Positions 37,318 through 46,905 of a stretch of 64,000 nt of DNA are shown here, piece by piece. The stretch is from Candidatus Obscuribacterales bacterium (GTDB lineage: Bacteria > Cyanobacteriota > Vampirovibrionia > Obscuribacterales > Obscuribacteraceae). Location: contig JAKFVQ010000007.1 of the NCBI GenBank assembly GCA_021732085.1, forward strand, positions 62,001 through 126,000. The letters are read 5' to 3'. Each line of letters begins with the position of its first letter. Position 1 is the stretch's first letter. A program made the position numbers and the translations under genes. The notes under the pieces were generated by a model, which worked only from the letters and a program-made list of their open reading frames with translations, ran no database searches and was not told the DNA's origin.

Positions 37318-39936
37318 TTAAACAGGAACTGCTTCATCGTCCTTCAATTCGGCGCGAGCTGTTTCTGATTTTTTTCTGGAAGCAGCTTTCTTTTCCTGTC
37401 CATTATTTTCAGTAGCACTTTCCTCTGCGCATTCTTCTTCCTTCGGTGCAGAGAAATCAACCTGAACTCTAAACTCAGCCGACAGCATCAAACAAGCATC
37501 ATAACTTCCTGAACCATCCTTTTTCTGGAAGCCCTTGATCAACTTTGTACGGCCGTTCTTCGCAAGCTCTTTCATTTGCGCGTCAGTCAATTTCTTTCCG
37601 TATGTCTCTCTCCAGATGGAGAAATTGCATCCCTCGCGCCAGCGATTGCAGCCAATGCCTTTCGGAGTTGTGCGCAATATGCCATCTTTGCATTTGGGAC
37701 AAGGTCCAATACCTTCATCCTCATCTGCTTGCAGGAACTCCAACTTTACTTTGAAATCGTCACCAATGACTAACTTAGCATCAAAGGTTCCACTTCCATC
37801 TTTCTTTTTGAATCCCTTGATCAATTTGCTCTTTCTATTCTCAAACAATTCTTTGATCAATGAATCGCTCAATTTTTTACCGGCAAGCTCGTTCCAGATC
37901 GTGAACTTGCAACCATCCATCCAACGACTGCATCCAGCTCCCTTTGGAGTCATGCGCACAGCGCCTTTCTGACATTGAGGACAACGACCCAAATCCTCAG
38001 CTTTCACAGAATCCGGAAGGCGATCCGTTTTTTCGATCACATCAGGAAGTAGCTGTTTCACGAATGCACCAATTGCATTTTCAAAAACATCAGGCGTCAG
38101 CTTTCCATCCTGCATGTCCTTGAGCTGCTGCTCCCACGTTGCCGTCAAGCCAACATCTTTCAATTTTCCATGCACATTCTCAATCAAAGAAATTCCTTTC
38201 TCCGTCGGCAGAACATATTTCTTGTTTCGTTCAATATAGCCAGTTTGAAGTAGGCGTTCAATGATTGCAGCGCGCGTAGCTGGAGTGCCCAAACCACTCT
38301 GCTTCATATAGCTTGCCAGGTCTTCGTCATCTAGTTCCTGACCAGCATTTTTCATCGCCGTCAGCAAGCTCGCATCATCATATGGCTTCGGCGCGCTTGT
38401 CTTTCCTTCCTTCAATTCTTCGCCACGCTTTACCACATCCTGGTCTTTCGCCAGTGGTGGCAGCTGCTGCTCTTCGTTTTCTTTGTCTTTATCCTTATCT
38501 TTGGCTTTCGACTTTCCTTTGCCTTTTGCGCCAGCCGGCTCCGAGGCATCCTTCGCGGCATCTGCAGCGCCGCCATCTTTTTTCGGCTCGACTACAGTCC
38601 ACCCGATTTCTCTTATAACGACACCACGAGAACGGAATGAATGCTCCCCAATTCCAATGATCACAGTTGTCTCATCGCGAACTTCAGGCGGCAAAAAGAT
38701 GCTCAAGAATCGAGTTGCGATCAATTGATAGACATTGAATTGGCGCTCCGGCAGATTTGCCGTAAGAGCCTTATCAGTTGGAATGATTGCATGGTGATCG
38801 GTCAGCTTCGCGTCGTCGACATAAGCCTTGCCGAGCCGTGATCTAAGTTCGTCAGCGGTGATTGTTGACGGAATTAGGTTGATGCCTTTGAATGCTTCTT
38901 TTATTTCCTTAGTACTTATTGCGCCTTTCAAAACAGAAATCAAAATTCCCGGCAGTTGATCGATCATGTCTGTTGAAAGATGACGCGATTCTGTTCTGGG
39001 ATATGAAATTAGCTTGTGTTCTTCGTAAAGACTCTGAGCGATGTCTAGCGTTTCTTGCGCTGTGTAGCCGAAGCGCTTATTCGCTTCCTTCTGCAAGGTC
39101 AACAAATCATAAAGGGCCGGTGCCTTGTTGCGCTTTTCGACATTCGCGACGGATTTGACCGTACCGGAAGAATGCTTTTTGATCTCGTCGACTATTTTTT
39201 CTGCGGACGCCTTGTCCGGCAAACGCGTCTGAGGCTCCGCACCGGGCGTAATGTACTTCGCCCCAAAACCAGGGTCGAAACTGGCAAGTACCTCGAAGAA
39301 GTTCGATGATTTAAAACTGTCGATCAGTTTCTGTCGCTCAACAATAAGAGCAAGAGTTGGAGTCTGCACTCTGCCAATGGTGCACAGCTGCCTGTTGATT
39401 GTTGTGTAGGCTCTGGTGAAGTTCAATCCGACAACCCAGTCTGCATGCGCTCGCGACTTAGCTGCATTTGCCAGATCATCGAAGGCTGTGGATGGTTTTA
39501 GTTTTTTGAATCCATCTTTAATAGATTCGGCAGTGAGAGAACTGATCCAAAGTCGTTCAACTGGTTTGCTTGACCCGGACAACTGATAGATCAAACGAAA
39601 GATGTGTTCACCTTCTCGCCCCGCGTCAGTTGCGCAGACAATTCCGGTTGTTGAGGGATCTGCGAAAAGATTTTTGATGACTCTGAACTGAGTTCCACCT
39701 TTATCGGTAATTCGATACTTCCACTCGTCAGGAATCATGGGTAGCTGTTCAAGAGACCAGGGGCTGCCCCATCCCGTATTCATATCGACCGGTTCGGCAA
39801 TAGTAACCAGGTGACCGAGCGCGTAAGTGACGGCAAAATCATTGCCTTCGAAATAGCCGTCTTTTTTGACATTAGCGCCAAGCACAGCCGCTATATCGCG
39901 TGCGACCGACGGTTTTTCAGCAACGACTACTTTCAT
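37318..39936 (-). CDS. topB: DNA topoisomerase III (type IA) with extended C-terminal zinc-finger modules
   Basis: 872 residues. The TOPRIM start has E7 (VVVAEKPS) and ATDAGREGEH around 102-111, typical of TopB. The active-site tyrosine is Y312 in SYPRTESRH. Lys/Asp/Glu-rich linkers lie near 455-500. The C-terminal part has two similar modules, each with CPxC and a GC-R/W-x-GC pattern, followed by a KLIKGFKKKDGSGTFDAKL-like block. These resemble topoisomerase C-terminal zinc and Toprim_Crpt repeats. It relaxes and decatenates single-stranded crossings. It is convergent with recF and divergent from a Ser/Thr kinase gene. Confidence 0.95.
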   Translation of the reverse strand: MKVVVAEKPSVARDIAAVLGANVKKDGYFEGNDFAVTYALGHLVTIAEPVDMNTGWGSPWSLEQLPMIPDEWKYRITDKGGTQFRVIKNLFADPSTTGIVCATDAGREGEHIFRLIYQLSGSSKPVERLWISSLTAESIKDGFKKLKPSTAFDDLANAAKSRAHADWVVGLNFTRAYTTINRQLCTIGRVQTPTLALIVERQKLIDSFKSSNFFEVLASFDPGFGAKYITPGAEPQTRLPDKASAEKIVDEIKKHSSGTVKSVANVEKRNKAPALYDLLTLQKEANKRFGYTAQETLDIAQSLYEEHKLISYPRTESRHLSTDMIDQLPGILISVLKGAISTKEIKEAFKGINLIPSTITADELRSRLGKAYVDDAKLTDHHAIIPTDKALTANLPERQFNVYQLIATRFLSIFLPPEVRDETTVIIGIGEHSFRSRGVVIREIGWTVVEPKKDGGAADAAKDASEPAGAKGKGKSKAKDKDKDKENEEQQLPPLAKDQDVVKRGEELKEGKTSAPKPYDDASLLTAMKNAGQELDDEDLASYMKQSGLGTPATRAAIIERLLQTGYIERNKKYVLPTEKGISLIENVHGKLKDVGLTATWEQQLKDMQDGKLTPDVFENAIGAFVKQLLPDVIEKTDRLPDSVKAEDLGRCPQCQKGAVRMTPKGAGCSRWMDGCKFTIWNELAGKKLSDSLIKELFENRKSKLIKGFKKKDGSGTFDAKLVIGDDFKVKLEFLQADEDEGIGPCPKCKDGILRTTPKGIGCNRWREGCNFSIWRETYGKKLTDAQMKELAKNGRTKLIKGFQKKDGSGSYDACLMLSAEFRVQVDFSAPKEEECAEESATENNGQEKKAASRKKSETARAELKDDEAVPV

Positions 39937-40200
39937 AGAATGCCGCCCAGCAGGTGATTAAGGAGTAAATTTTACCTAGCAGAGGCGCCATGAAATCAAC
40001 GGTGAAAGGAATTTCCAATCCTAGAACTCGGCTTTGAGATATCGGATCCATACAGCCTGTATGCATTCAAAAATTAAGTCTGCTGGTTGTCTACAAACGC
40101 CGACCAATAAGCTGGAAAAGGGCCCAAGAAAACGTCGAAACGTACAAATGCACAGGCATTCCGGCACAAGCAAAGTTCCCCCAGATCTAACTCAATTCTT

Positions 40201-41940
40201 GTGACTAATTGCTCTAAACGGGGATTAGTTGCGGGAAAGAGTGGTACATTAACATTAGTTAAACTCTTCGGTCATCACCTGCCGCTAAGAGTTCTAGGGA
40301 CAACTGACCCATTCGGGAGGACGACGCCCTCGGGCAATATCGTGTCGATTGAAGATTTAACCGGAACAGTGGTCCGCAAAATCTGCATGGCATGTAGCCG
40401 CGAATTCGCCGGCGCCGGTGGTGTTTGCCCGCATGACGGCAACATGCTTGTTCCTTTGCCGCAAGACCCTTATGTTGGACGGCGAATTGCTGATAAATAC
40501 CAGGTCTTGTCCGTGCTTGGAACGGGAGGCATGGGTGTAGTCTATTTAGCCCGTCACGAGACAATGCAAACCAACGTCGCGATAAAGATGTTGCGCGCAC
40601 AATTTGCTGGAGATCAAACCAGCGTCAAACGATTTACGCAAGAGGCAAGAGCCGCAGGAAGGCTCCATCACCAAAACGTCATTACTACTTATGACCATGG
40701 CTTCACGCCGCAAGGGCAACCATACATAGTGATGGACTGCTTGCAAGGTACGAGTCTTGCAGACGAAATCAAACGATTAAAAGGATTGCCCGTTGATCGC
40801 GTTTTGCATATTTTCATGCAAGCTTGCGATGCGCTGGATCATGCTCACAAACAGGGCGTCATCCACCGCGACTTGAAGCCTGGAAACATCATGCTAATTA
40901 ACTACGAAGACGATCCGGACTTCGTGAAAGTGGTTGACTTCGGCGTTGCCAAAATCATGCCCATGAATGATCAGGGTATTGAATCGCAGACCTTGACGCA
41001 AGCTGGAGAAGTGTGCGGAAGCCCCGTCTACATGAGCCCCGAACAATGCGTCGGGCAGCCGCTAGATAGACGTGCGGATATCTACTCCATGGGTATCGTG
41101 CTTTTCGAAGCGCTGACCGGGCGTTTGCCGTTGATCGGCAAAAACATGGTCGAAACTATGCACAAACATTTGAACGAAGCTCCTCCCACTTTCCAACAAG
41201 TGCGCCCGGATCTGTACATTCCAGAGCGTGTGGAAGCTGTCGTCAGAAAGGCGCTTTCGAAGAGACCAGAAGACCGCCAGCAAACAATGGCGGCACTGAG
41301 GCAGGAATTGAATTTCTGCGTGCCGCGCCCTGGACAAAATCCGAATCTCCGGACAATTGCAGCAACTCCTCCCGAATATGGAACTGAGAAGAAAGCCAGC
41401 TGGGTGGTACCAGCAATTGGGGCTGCTGTTGGAACCATCGTAATTGGTGGCGCAGCAGCATTCTTTCTGATGCAAAAGCCACAGACACCCGCGTCAGTTC
41501 CCTCGAATACTACACAAACACCCGCTGCTGTGACCGGAACACCTGCAACAAATCCGGGAACACCATCTGCAATACCAGCAGTGACTCCGGCGACGGCAAA
41601 CACGCCAGTAACAAATACTGCGGCGACTCCAGCTGGAACTGTTCCGGTTACTGGCACACCAACAACAGCTACGCCGGCAACAGCTACGACTGCGCCAATA
41701 AGTCAACCAACGACTCCAGTTACAGCAATTCCAGCAACAAATGCTACAAAGACCGCATCAGCGGTCACACCAGTTGTGACACCGCCGAAGCCACCATTAG
41801 TTAAGAAAATGCGCGTCGTAAAGAAATCACCGCCAAAGGTTGCAAAAGCACCACGTCCGGCAGCGGCCGCGTCGTCTGGCTCCGCTGTGGAGAAACGGTT
41901 TAACAGCCTTGCAGACATGCTAACTCGCCGCAAGAAATAA
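40201..41940 (+). CDS. Membrane Ser/Thr protein kinase with N-terminal zinc-ribbon-like module and Thr/Pro/Ala-rich C-terminus
   Basis: Up to 579 residues from a GTG at 40201; an internal GTG at 40342, preceded by GGGAGGACG, is a plausible alternative start. C62, C65, C76 and H78 form a small zinc-ribbon-like motif. The Hanks kinase domain (about 100-370) has GTGGMGVVYLAR, K129, IHRD224 and DFG (246-248), with SPVYMSPEQ in the activation loop. One membrane segment (401-424) separates it from about 120 residues of T/A/P/V-rich repeats outside, then a basic stretch. The repeat region could span the cell wall. The target is unknown. Confidence 0.92.
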   Translation: MTNCSKRGLVAGKSGTLTLVKLFGHHLPLRVLGTTDPFGRTTPSGNIVSIEDLTGTVVRKICMACSREFAGAGGVCPHDGNMLVPLPQDPYVGRRIADKYQVLSVLGTGGMGVVYLARHETMQTNVAIKMLRAQFAGDQTSVKRFTQEARAAGRLHHQNVITTYDHGFTPQGQPYIVMDCLQGTSLADEIKRLKGLPVDRVLHIFMQACDALDHAHKQGVIHRDLKPGNIMLINYEDDPDFVKVVDFGVAKIMPMNDQGIESQTLTQAGEVCGSPVYMSPEQCVGQPLDRRADIYSMGIVLFEALTGRLPLIGKNMVETMHKHLNEAPPTFQQVRPDLYIPERVEAVVRKALSKRPEDRQQTMAALRQELNFCVPRPGQNPNLRTIAATPPEYGTEKKASWVVPAIGAAVGTIVIGGAAAFFLMQKPQTPASVPSNTTQTPAAVTGTPATNPGTPSAIPAVTPATANTPVTNTAATPAGTVPVTGTPTTATPATATTAPISQPTTPVTAIPATNATKTASAVTPVVTPPKPPLVKKMRVVKKSPPKVAKAPRPAAAASSGSAVEKRFNSLADMLTRRKK

Positions 41941-42554
41941 GCAGGCACCCGAAAGTCGCACCACGGGTCTTCGGCTGAATGGAGAAATCTCTGACAGGAG
42001 CATTTCAAACATCTTTCAGATCCAGTAAATAAACTGGACGAGAAATTCAACGCCAAGCCGATCTGTACTCAGACCCAGGTCGGCGCAATTATTGGTTTAC
42101 CTATGTCAAAGTTTCTAGAACGCATTAACCAAATTATCGAAGCGACGCAGAAAGAGATGACTGCTGCAAAGAAGAATAACAGTATCGGGGAGATTCTTCT
42201 CACAATCAAACGTGTATGAGACTGTCGTGCCCAAAGTGCTGCTACGCTAGCCTGATGTTAGTTTGCGAAAGCAGTCCTTCCATTAACCGCGTAAGGGGCA
42301 GGTGATTTGTGCTTCAGACTTAGACTTAAAATCTCAGTCCAGACGAATTGACGAACAAATCCAGAATCTCGAAGACCCCAAGCTCCGAGGTGATAATAGC
42401 CGAGTCCGGATTTCCGCAAAGCGAGTTCAGCATCTTCTCCAAACATGCTAGCGCATTTGAGCCTTCAGCAAACAGTTTAGCCCAATCCCGTCGTGTCACT
42501 ATGATGTCACCGCGGATTGGCGAAACTGTTCTCCACAAATGGAGGACGGTTGAA
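41941..42554. other. Intergenic region with one short coding-like stretch
   Basis: 614 bp between the kinase and the next gene. It contains the short reading frame listed separately. The remainder (42220-42554) shows no recognisable gene or repeat apart from a GGAGG ribosome site just before 42555. Confidence 0.5.
41995..42219 (+). pseudogene. Possible gene remnant or small ORF
   Basis: Between a TGA at 41992 and a TGA at 42217 there is a 74-codon open stretch whose translation looks like a real helical protein (for example SKFLERINQIIEATQKEMTAAKK). The first ATG is at 42103 and gives only 38 residues, and no good ribosome site precedes it. It may be the 3' end of a decayed gene, or a true small protein starting at 42103. 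The family is not recognised. Confidence 0.35.
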
Positions 42555-43373
42555 ATGGCGAACAATAAAGATGCCACTGAGCGTAAAACAAAGACGGAAG
42601 AACTCAGCCCAGAAGGGCAAAAAAGCGGCAAGGATGCTCTCTCTGCTGAGGCAGCTAATACTATACCGGCCGATGTCCGCAATACTATGGCCGCAGAGAA
42701 TCAACGAGTGAAAGAAAGCAGCCAAGGACTTCCCGAATTAACGGTATCAGATGCAGTATCGTATGTCCTGCATGAACAAGCCGCGGAGGCGGTGGCCAAT
42801 CTGGTACATCAACGAAATGCAGCAATTGCACACAGAGACGGAAGCCATCCTCTAGAAGTTGAAAAAATGTCAGGGAATGGACTATATGTGGAACTGAATA
42901 GCGCAGAATTCGAACAGTCATACTATGAGGGCATGGTGACTGTAAGGGTGAGTGACGATGGAAAGAGCGAAGCAGGCGTCATAAAGATTCATCCTGATTG
43001 GCTTGAAGAAACACCTTCGGGAGTACGAATCAAAGCAAAGCACCAAAGCGAAGTCTTGGGACAATTAAATGGTGCCTTTTATGAAAGTGTAAAGGCTTAC
43101 AATAAGGACGTGGAAGCCCTGCGAGATTCTATGGAAGAAACCGATGAAGATTTAAGAGCGTCCAGAAAGTATGATCGCGAATTGCGCGAAAAAGGCAAAC
43201 TTGGTCCGAAGGACCCCAGGGCTGTAAAGCCGGCTGAAATCAGAAATACGCGTCCAACTGAAGTGAAGGAAACGCTCGGAAAGGGTGCCAAAGGCGCAGG
43301 AGGCATTCTTGGTGCGTGGATGCTGATAAATGCAGCAGCCCGCTACTTAATGACGCCATCTGAGGAACTGTAA
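42555..43373 (+). CDS. Unknown protein with C-terminal hydrophobic segment
   Basis: 272 residues from the ATG at 42555, chosen because a GGAGG lies 9 bases upstream; the open frame continues further upstream without support. The N-terminal 60 residues are charged and probably disordered. A central domain (about 75-210) contains SDAVSYVLHEQAAEAVANLV and VIKIHPDWLEETPSGVRIK. A Lys/Glu-rich stretch follows, then GAGGILGAWMLINAAARYLM near the end, a short Gly/Ala-rich hydrophobic helix. No signal peptide is visible. It is coupled to the next gene through a TAATG overlap. Family and function are not recognised. Confidence 0.75.
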   Translation: MANNKDATERKTKTEELSPEGQKSGKDALSAEAANTIPADVRNTMAAENQRVKESSQGLPELTVSDAVSYVLHEQAAEAVANLVHQRNAAIAHRDGSHPLEVEKMSGNGLYVELNSAEFEQSYYEGMVTVRVSDDGKSEAGVIKIHPDWLEETPSGVRIKAKHQSEVLGQLNGAFYESVKAYNKDVEALRDSMEETDEDLRASRKYDRELREKGKLGPKDPRAVKPAEIRNTRPTEVKETLGKGAKGAGGILGAWMLINAAARYLMTPSEEL

Positions 43374-44785
43374 TGAGCACGCCGTTTCCGAGAGCTGAAC
43401 TAGCTCATAGCGAGTCCGCTTCTAAGCATGTGAACCTACAGCAAGAACATCAGGCCGCCTTGAACCTCCATGAAGCCGCATTCTCGGCGGCTCCAAAGGG
43501 CTGCGAAAAACCAGCAGTATCCAGTGAATTAGGTGAAAACAAGAGTCAGCAGGCGCCAGGCTTTGACAAAGCAGCAAATATACTAGAAAAATTCTTCGCT
43601 CAGCACGCAATGGATGTGGGATGGAATCGTCCGTCCAACTTGCTTTTACAAGAGCCCTGGATGATTCGGTCGCAGCAAGCCATGCAAGTGGTGACCGAGA
43701 TGGATAAGTGTTTAACAACAATTGATGAACTGAATAAATTAGGCGGCGACTTTTCGAGCGCGGCCCTCGAGAATCTTCCGCCCGGCTGGACCCTCAATAA
43801 GGAAGAAAAGACAGGGAAACTAAAAATACATGGTGCTTTGCCGGAGACCTGGCAAGCGACTCCTGAAAATGATGCCAAGCTTCAAGCAATGACAAACTGG
43901 GTCACCAAATGTGGAGATGAAATAAGAAAGGCAGTTGCGAACTTCGGAGAGAAGGGGGCTGGCATAATTCGCTACGGAGATTTCAGACACTCCGGAAAAG
44001 TGGACGTCAATGGCGAGAAACAAAACTTCGACCTCGTTACGTACAAGTATTCAGCGGAAAAAGAGACTGATGGCAGTATCAAGCTGACCACCACGAAAGA
44101 GTTTGCAAAGGATCATCTGCTGAACTACAACAACTGGTTTTCCTCAACACTTGCCTCTGAATCACAGGAGCGCCACTATGCTCCGAACGATCTTGTACCA
44201 ATGCAATCGACCAGCGGTGAAATAACACTAGTTCGCGCCGAAAAACTCGCAAGCCTTTTCAATAAAGCGTGGTCTGGATTCAAGCATCACGGTTGGAAGA
44301 CAGCCACAGCTGCGATGGACATTGGCATGACAGTAAGCGGAGGAGTTGGACTTAAAGCCGCATACGTGGCTGGCAGCCGAGGATACATGGCGTGGAATGC
44401 GACAAAACTCGCGCTCGGAGCCAGCGGCGCACTGACACCAGCCATTGAGCAAGGCGTTTTACCGGAATGGATACAGACTGCTCGTCACTGTGGATTTCTT
44501 GGAGTGGTAGGAATTGAAACGGCGGCGCATTTGCCTTTCCTTGGTGGAAGAGTGAGTGCTGCCGGTGCTTCTCTTGTGCCACTCACCATAGAGCAGGCCA
44601 AGACAATTGAAACGCTTGCAAAAGCGAGCAAGTCATTGCAAGTTGCAGAGTTGGGCATGAGGGCAGCCGTTCCGCCAATGGTCACCATGTTAGCTGAGGA
44701 TAGTATCTCTATTAACCGCCTGAGGCAGAACAATGGCAAGCCTAGTGCAAAGGTCCTACGGGATGCAAAACGTCTAGCTCATTGA
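43373..44785 (+). CDS. Unknown protein, partner of the preceding gene
   Basis: 470 residues. The ATG shares its A with the TAA of the preceding gene. Residues 1-65 are polar. Residues 66-290 form a mixed domain including NLPPGWTLNKEEKTGKLKIHG and a strand-rich part (DLVTYKYSAEKETDGSIKLTTT). Residues 300-430 are Ala/Gly-rich with moderately hydrophobic helices (AAMDIGMTVSGGVGLKAAYVA), reminiscent of membrane-inserting or toxin-like segments but not diagnostic. The C-terminus is basic. The tight coupling says the two proteins work together. No family recognised. Confidence 0.75.
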   Translation: MSTPFPRAELAHSESASKHVNLQQEHQAALNLHEAAFSAAPKGCEKPAVSSELGENKSQQAPGFDKAANILEKFFAQHAMDVGWNRPSNLLLQEPWMIRSQQAMQVVTEMDKCLTTIDELNKLGGDFSSAALENLPPGWTLNKEEKTGKLKIHGALPETWQATPENDAKLQAMTNWVTKCGDEIRKAVANFGEKGAGIIRYGDFRHSGKVDVNGEKQNFDLVTYKYSAEKETDGSIKLTTTKEFAKDHLLNYNNWFSSTLASESQERHYAPNDLVPMQSTSGEITLVRAEKLASLFNKAWSGFKHHGWKTATAAMDIGMTVSGGVGLKAAYVAGSRGYMAWNATKLALGASGALTPAIEQGVLPEWIQTARHCGFLGVVGIETAAHLPFLGGRVSAAGASLVPLTIEQAKTIETLAKASKSLQVAELGMRAAVPPMVTMLAEDSISINRLRQNNGKPSAKVLRDAKRLAH

Positions 44786-44801
44786 TCTGGAGACATTCCG
44801 A

Positions 44802-45356
44802 CTAGCTTACGCTCGGGTCAAGCCTATAAATCGCTGAATAGGCTTCATGGCGCCCGAGAGAATTGGATATTGTCAGACTGATCATATCGTCGCCGATGTA
44901 GGCTTCCAATTCGTTGGTGCGATCAAGTGCTTCGCCGACTCCGTCAACAAAGTCATTGTCAAAGCTTATGCATCTAACGTTTTGCGGATGTTTGATCTTG
45001 TCTTTTATGGGGAGGTAGAAAGACTCCATGTCGCGCTGGTTCTTCCGAAAAACGTAGAATGCCATTCTATCTCGACCTTTTGTTGTTATCAAATCGATTT
45101 TCTTTGTTGAAAGTCCACCGCAATCGACCCAAAGAATGATTTCACCGGAATCATCTTTTGCAATCAAATCAGGCACGACCTGCCAGCCGGGATCCTCGTC
45201 GATGCGAGGGTTATTATCAATGAACAGAAGGAAAGCCAAAAGCTTCAGCGCGATATTTGACGAAGACTCATTTGCAAAGGCGCCAATAATGAGTTTGTCT
45301 TTGTGCTCTCGCTTGTCGTTACTGATCTGAAGATTGAAAGAATATTTCATAGCCAC
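44802..45356 (-). CDS. YaeQ-like protein (PD-(D/E)XK nuclease-fold family)
   Basis: 184 residues from GTG at 45356, or 182 from the ATG at 45350. The central part KLLAFLLF, PDLIAKDDSGEIILWVDCGG and a later YVF strand follow the layout of YaeQ proteins, which have a PD-(D/E)XK-like fold and unknown biochemical role. In the usual motif the last acid is Glu; here the strand reads WVDCGG, so activity is doubtful. It is 17 bp downstream of the BtpA gene on the same strand, and so is probably the last gene of the KMO operon, which gives it an unexpected setting. Confidence 0.6.
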   Translation of the reverse strand: MAMKYSFNLQISNDKREHKDKLIIGAFANESSSNIALKLLAFLLFIDNNPRIDEDPGWQVVPDLIAKDDSGEIILWVDCGGLSTKKIDLITTKGRDRMAFYVFRKNQRDMESFYLPIKDKIKHPQNVRCISFDNDFVDGVGEALDRTNELEAYIGDDMISLTISNSLGRHEAYSAIYRLDPSVS

Positions 45357-45373
45357 TCAGTATCGCTGCCTGA

Positions 45374-46186
45374 TTACTTCGCGCTACGAGCAGGAGTGTG
45401 CTCAACTTCTCGGACTCGTTCAATGAAGCGCGCAACGCGATCGGTGTCGAGCGCATTCTGCCATTCCCCACCCACCTTCATCGAGGACCCGATGATGATT
45501 GCATCTGCCCAAGGCATGAATCGATCAACGTTATTCACATCGACACCGGAGCCAACTAAGACATGGCATCCAACACCGCGCCTGACGTTTTCAACATCTT
45601 GAGCATCCGGAGCGTCGCCGGTATGAGCACCAGTTACAATGACGCCGTCGGCTTTGAAAAACTCTGCGGCACGTGCGGTGTCAATCAGAGAGATATCACC
45701 GGTGATGGCATGAGAGGAATGCTTTTTCTTGATGTCGGCAAAGATTTTGATATGCTCGGCTTGCAATGCCCAACGACGGCGAATCAACTCGGCGGCGGAG
45801 GATTCGTGGAATCCCTCATCGCCGACGTGGGCGTAAACGAAACCTTCCACGCGAATAAAGTCAGAAGCAGCCGCCATGGCTGCAGCCAAACATTCTATAT
45901 TCGCTCCGGCAAGAAGCTGTATCCCCAACGGCATTTGCGTTTCGTATTTAATAGCTGATGCGATTACCGCCATCGCTGCTGTGGTTTCAGGATCCACATA
46001 ACCTTTCCGGAAAGGCGCATCATGCATGTTTTCCAACATGATTGCATCGAATCCATTCTCTTTGTAGGTCATCGCCTCATCAAGCCCGCTGCTCATGATT
46101 CGGTCCAAATTACCGCCATAACCGGCCGCGCCTGGCATTGGTTGCAAATGAACCATTCCGATCATCGAACACTTACGGTTGAACAT
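45374..46186 (-). CDS. btpA: BtpA/SgcQ family TIM-barrel protein
   Basis: 270 residues, normal length. IGMVHLQPMPGAAGYGG at the start, FDAIMLENMHDAPF, and GDISLIDTARAAEFFKADGVIVTG are characteristic of the BtpA family. In cyanobacteria BtpA is needed for stable photosystem I, but the family is also present in bacteria and archaea without photosynthesis, where its reaction is unknown. Here it follows kynurenine formamidase by 27 bp in the KMO operon. A role in tryptophan breakdown or cofactor supply is only inferred from position. Confidence 0.9.
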   Translation of the reverse strand: MFNRKCSMIGMVHLQPMPGAAGYGGNLDRIMSSGLDEAMTYKENGFDAIMLENMHDAPFRKGYVDPETTAAMAVIASAIKYETQMPLGIQLLAGANIECLAAAMAAASDFIRVEGFVYAHVGDEGFHESSAAELIRRRWALQAEHIKIFADIKKKHSSHAITGDISLIDTARAAEFFKADGVIVTGAHTGDAPDAQDVENVRRGVGCHVLVGSGVDVNNVDRFMPWADAIIIGSSMKVGGEWQNALDTDRVARFIERVREVEHTPARSAK

Positions 46187-46213
46187 TTTCGATTCCTTCT
46201 GCTAAAAAAGCGA

Positions 46214-46903
46214 TTAGTGACGAGATGACGGTGAAATCCCTTCACCACCTGGATCCAAAAGTACAGCGCGCACCGGCGAAGCTTCCAACTCCATAAATTT
46301 CAACGGTAAAGCGACAAGAAAGTACTCACCCTCCGAGACATTTGTGAGATCGAGATTCTCCAGCCAAGACATCTTCATTTGATCAAGTTCATGGTGCGCA
46401 TCGAGAGTTTTCGAGCGAACGTGATCCGCAGAAGGTGCATCTATTCCCAGCAACCTCACGCCTCGCGAACTCAGCTCTTTAACGAGATCCGTTTCGAAAT
46501 ATGCATACTCGTCCTCGAAGACATCATAGCGAATTCGAGTTTGAGTTTTGAACAGAATGCGCTCGGTCAAATGAGGAAGAGATGAGATTTTAGCCTGGAC
46601 CATTTTCCAGGAGATGCCTGCACTGGTAGGCGAAAGGTCCAAGACAAGACAAGCACCAACAAATGGGTGCAAAGACATTGCACCAACCAGATCCGCTTCG
46701 GAATCCATTCCACCTTTGATGTGAGCAGGAGCATCGACGTGTGTTCCCACATGTGGGCTCATGGTGAAAGAAGTGAGGTTGACGACTTGTGAATCCGCGT
46801 GTGTCAATACTATCTCGCGCTTGAATGCGGTATCGCCCGGAAAAGTGGCGCTGCTAGCGCGCACGGGCTGTGAGATATCGATGATTCGTTTGTAATTAAA
46901 CAT
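46214..46903 (-). CDS. kynB: Kynurenine formamidase (cyclase family)
   Basis: 229 residues. It hydrolyses N-formylkynurenine to kynurenine and formate. The metal-binding signature HxGTHxDxPxH is intact at H51, H55, D57 and H61. DISQPV near the start and the GID-SADH-like block (LLGIDAPSADHVRS) are typical of KynB. Two bases separate it from the asparaginase gene upstream. Its presence with KMO and kynureninase supports the KynB call over other cyclase-family amidases. Confidence 0.92.
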   Translation of the reverse strand: MFNYKRIIDISQPVRASSATFPGDTAFKREIVLTHADSQVVNLTSFTMSPHVGTHVDAPAHIKGGMDSEADLVGAMSLHPFVGACLVLDLSPTSAGISWKMVQAKISSLPHLTERILFKTQTRIRYDVFEDEYAYFETDLVKELSSRGVRLLGIDAPSADHVRSKTLDAHHELDQMKMSWLENLDLTNVSEGEYFLVALPLKFMELEASPVRAVLLDPGGEGISPSSRH

Positions 46904-46905
46904 AG

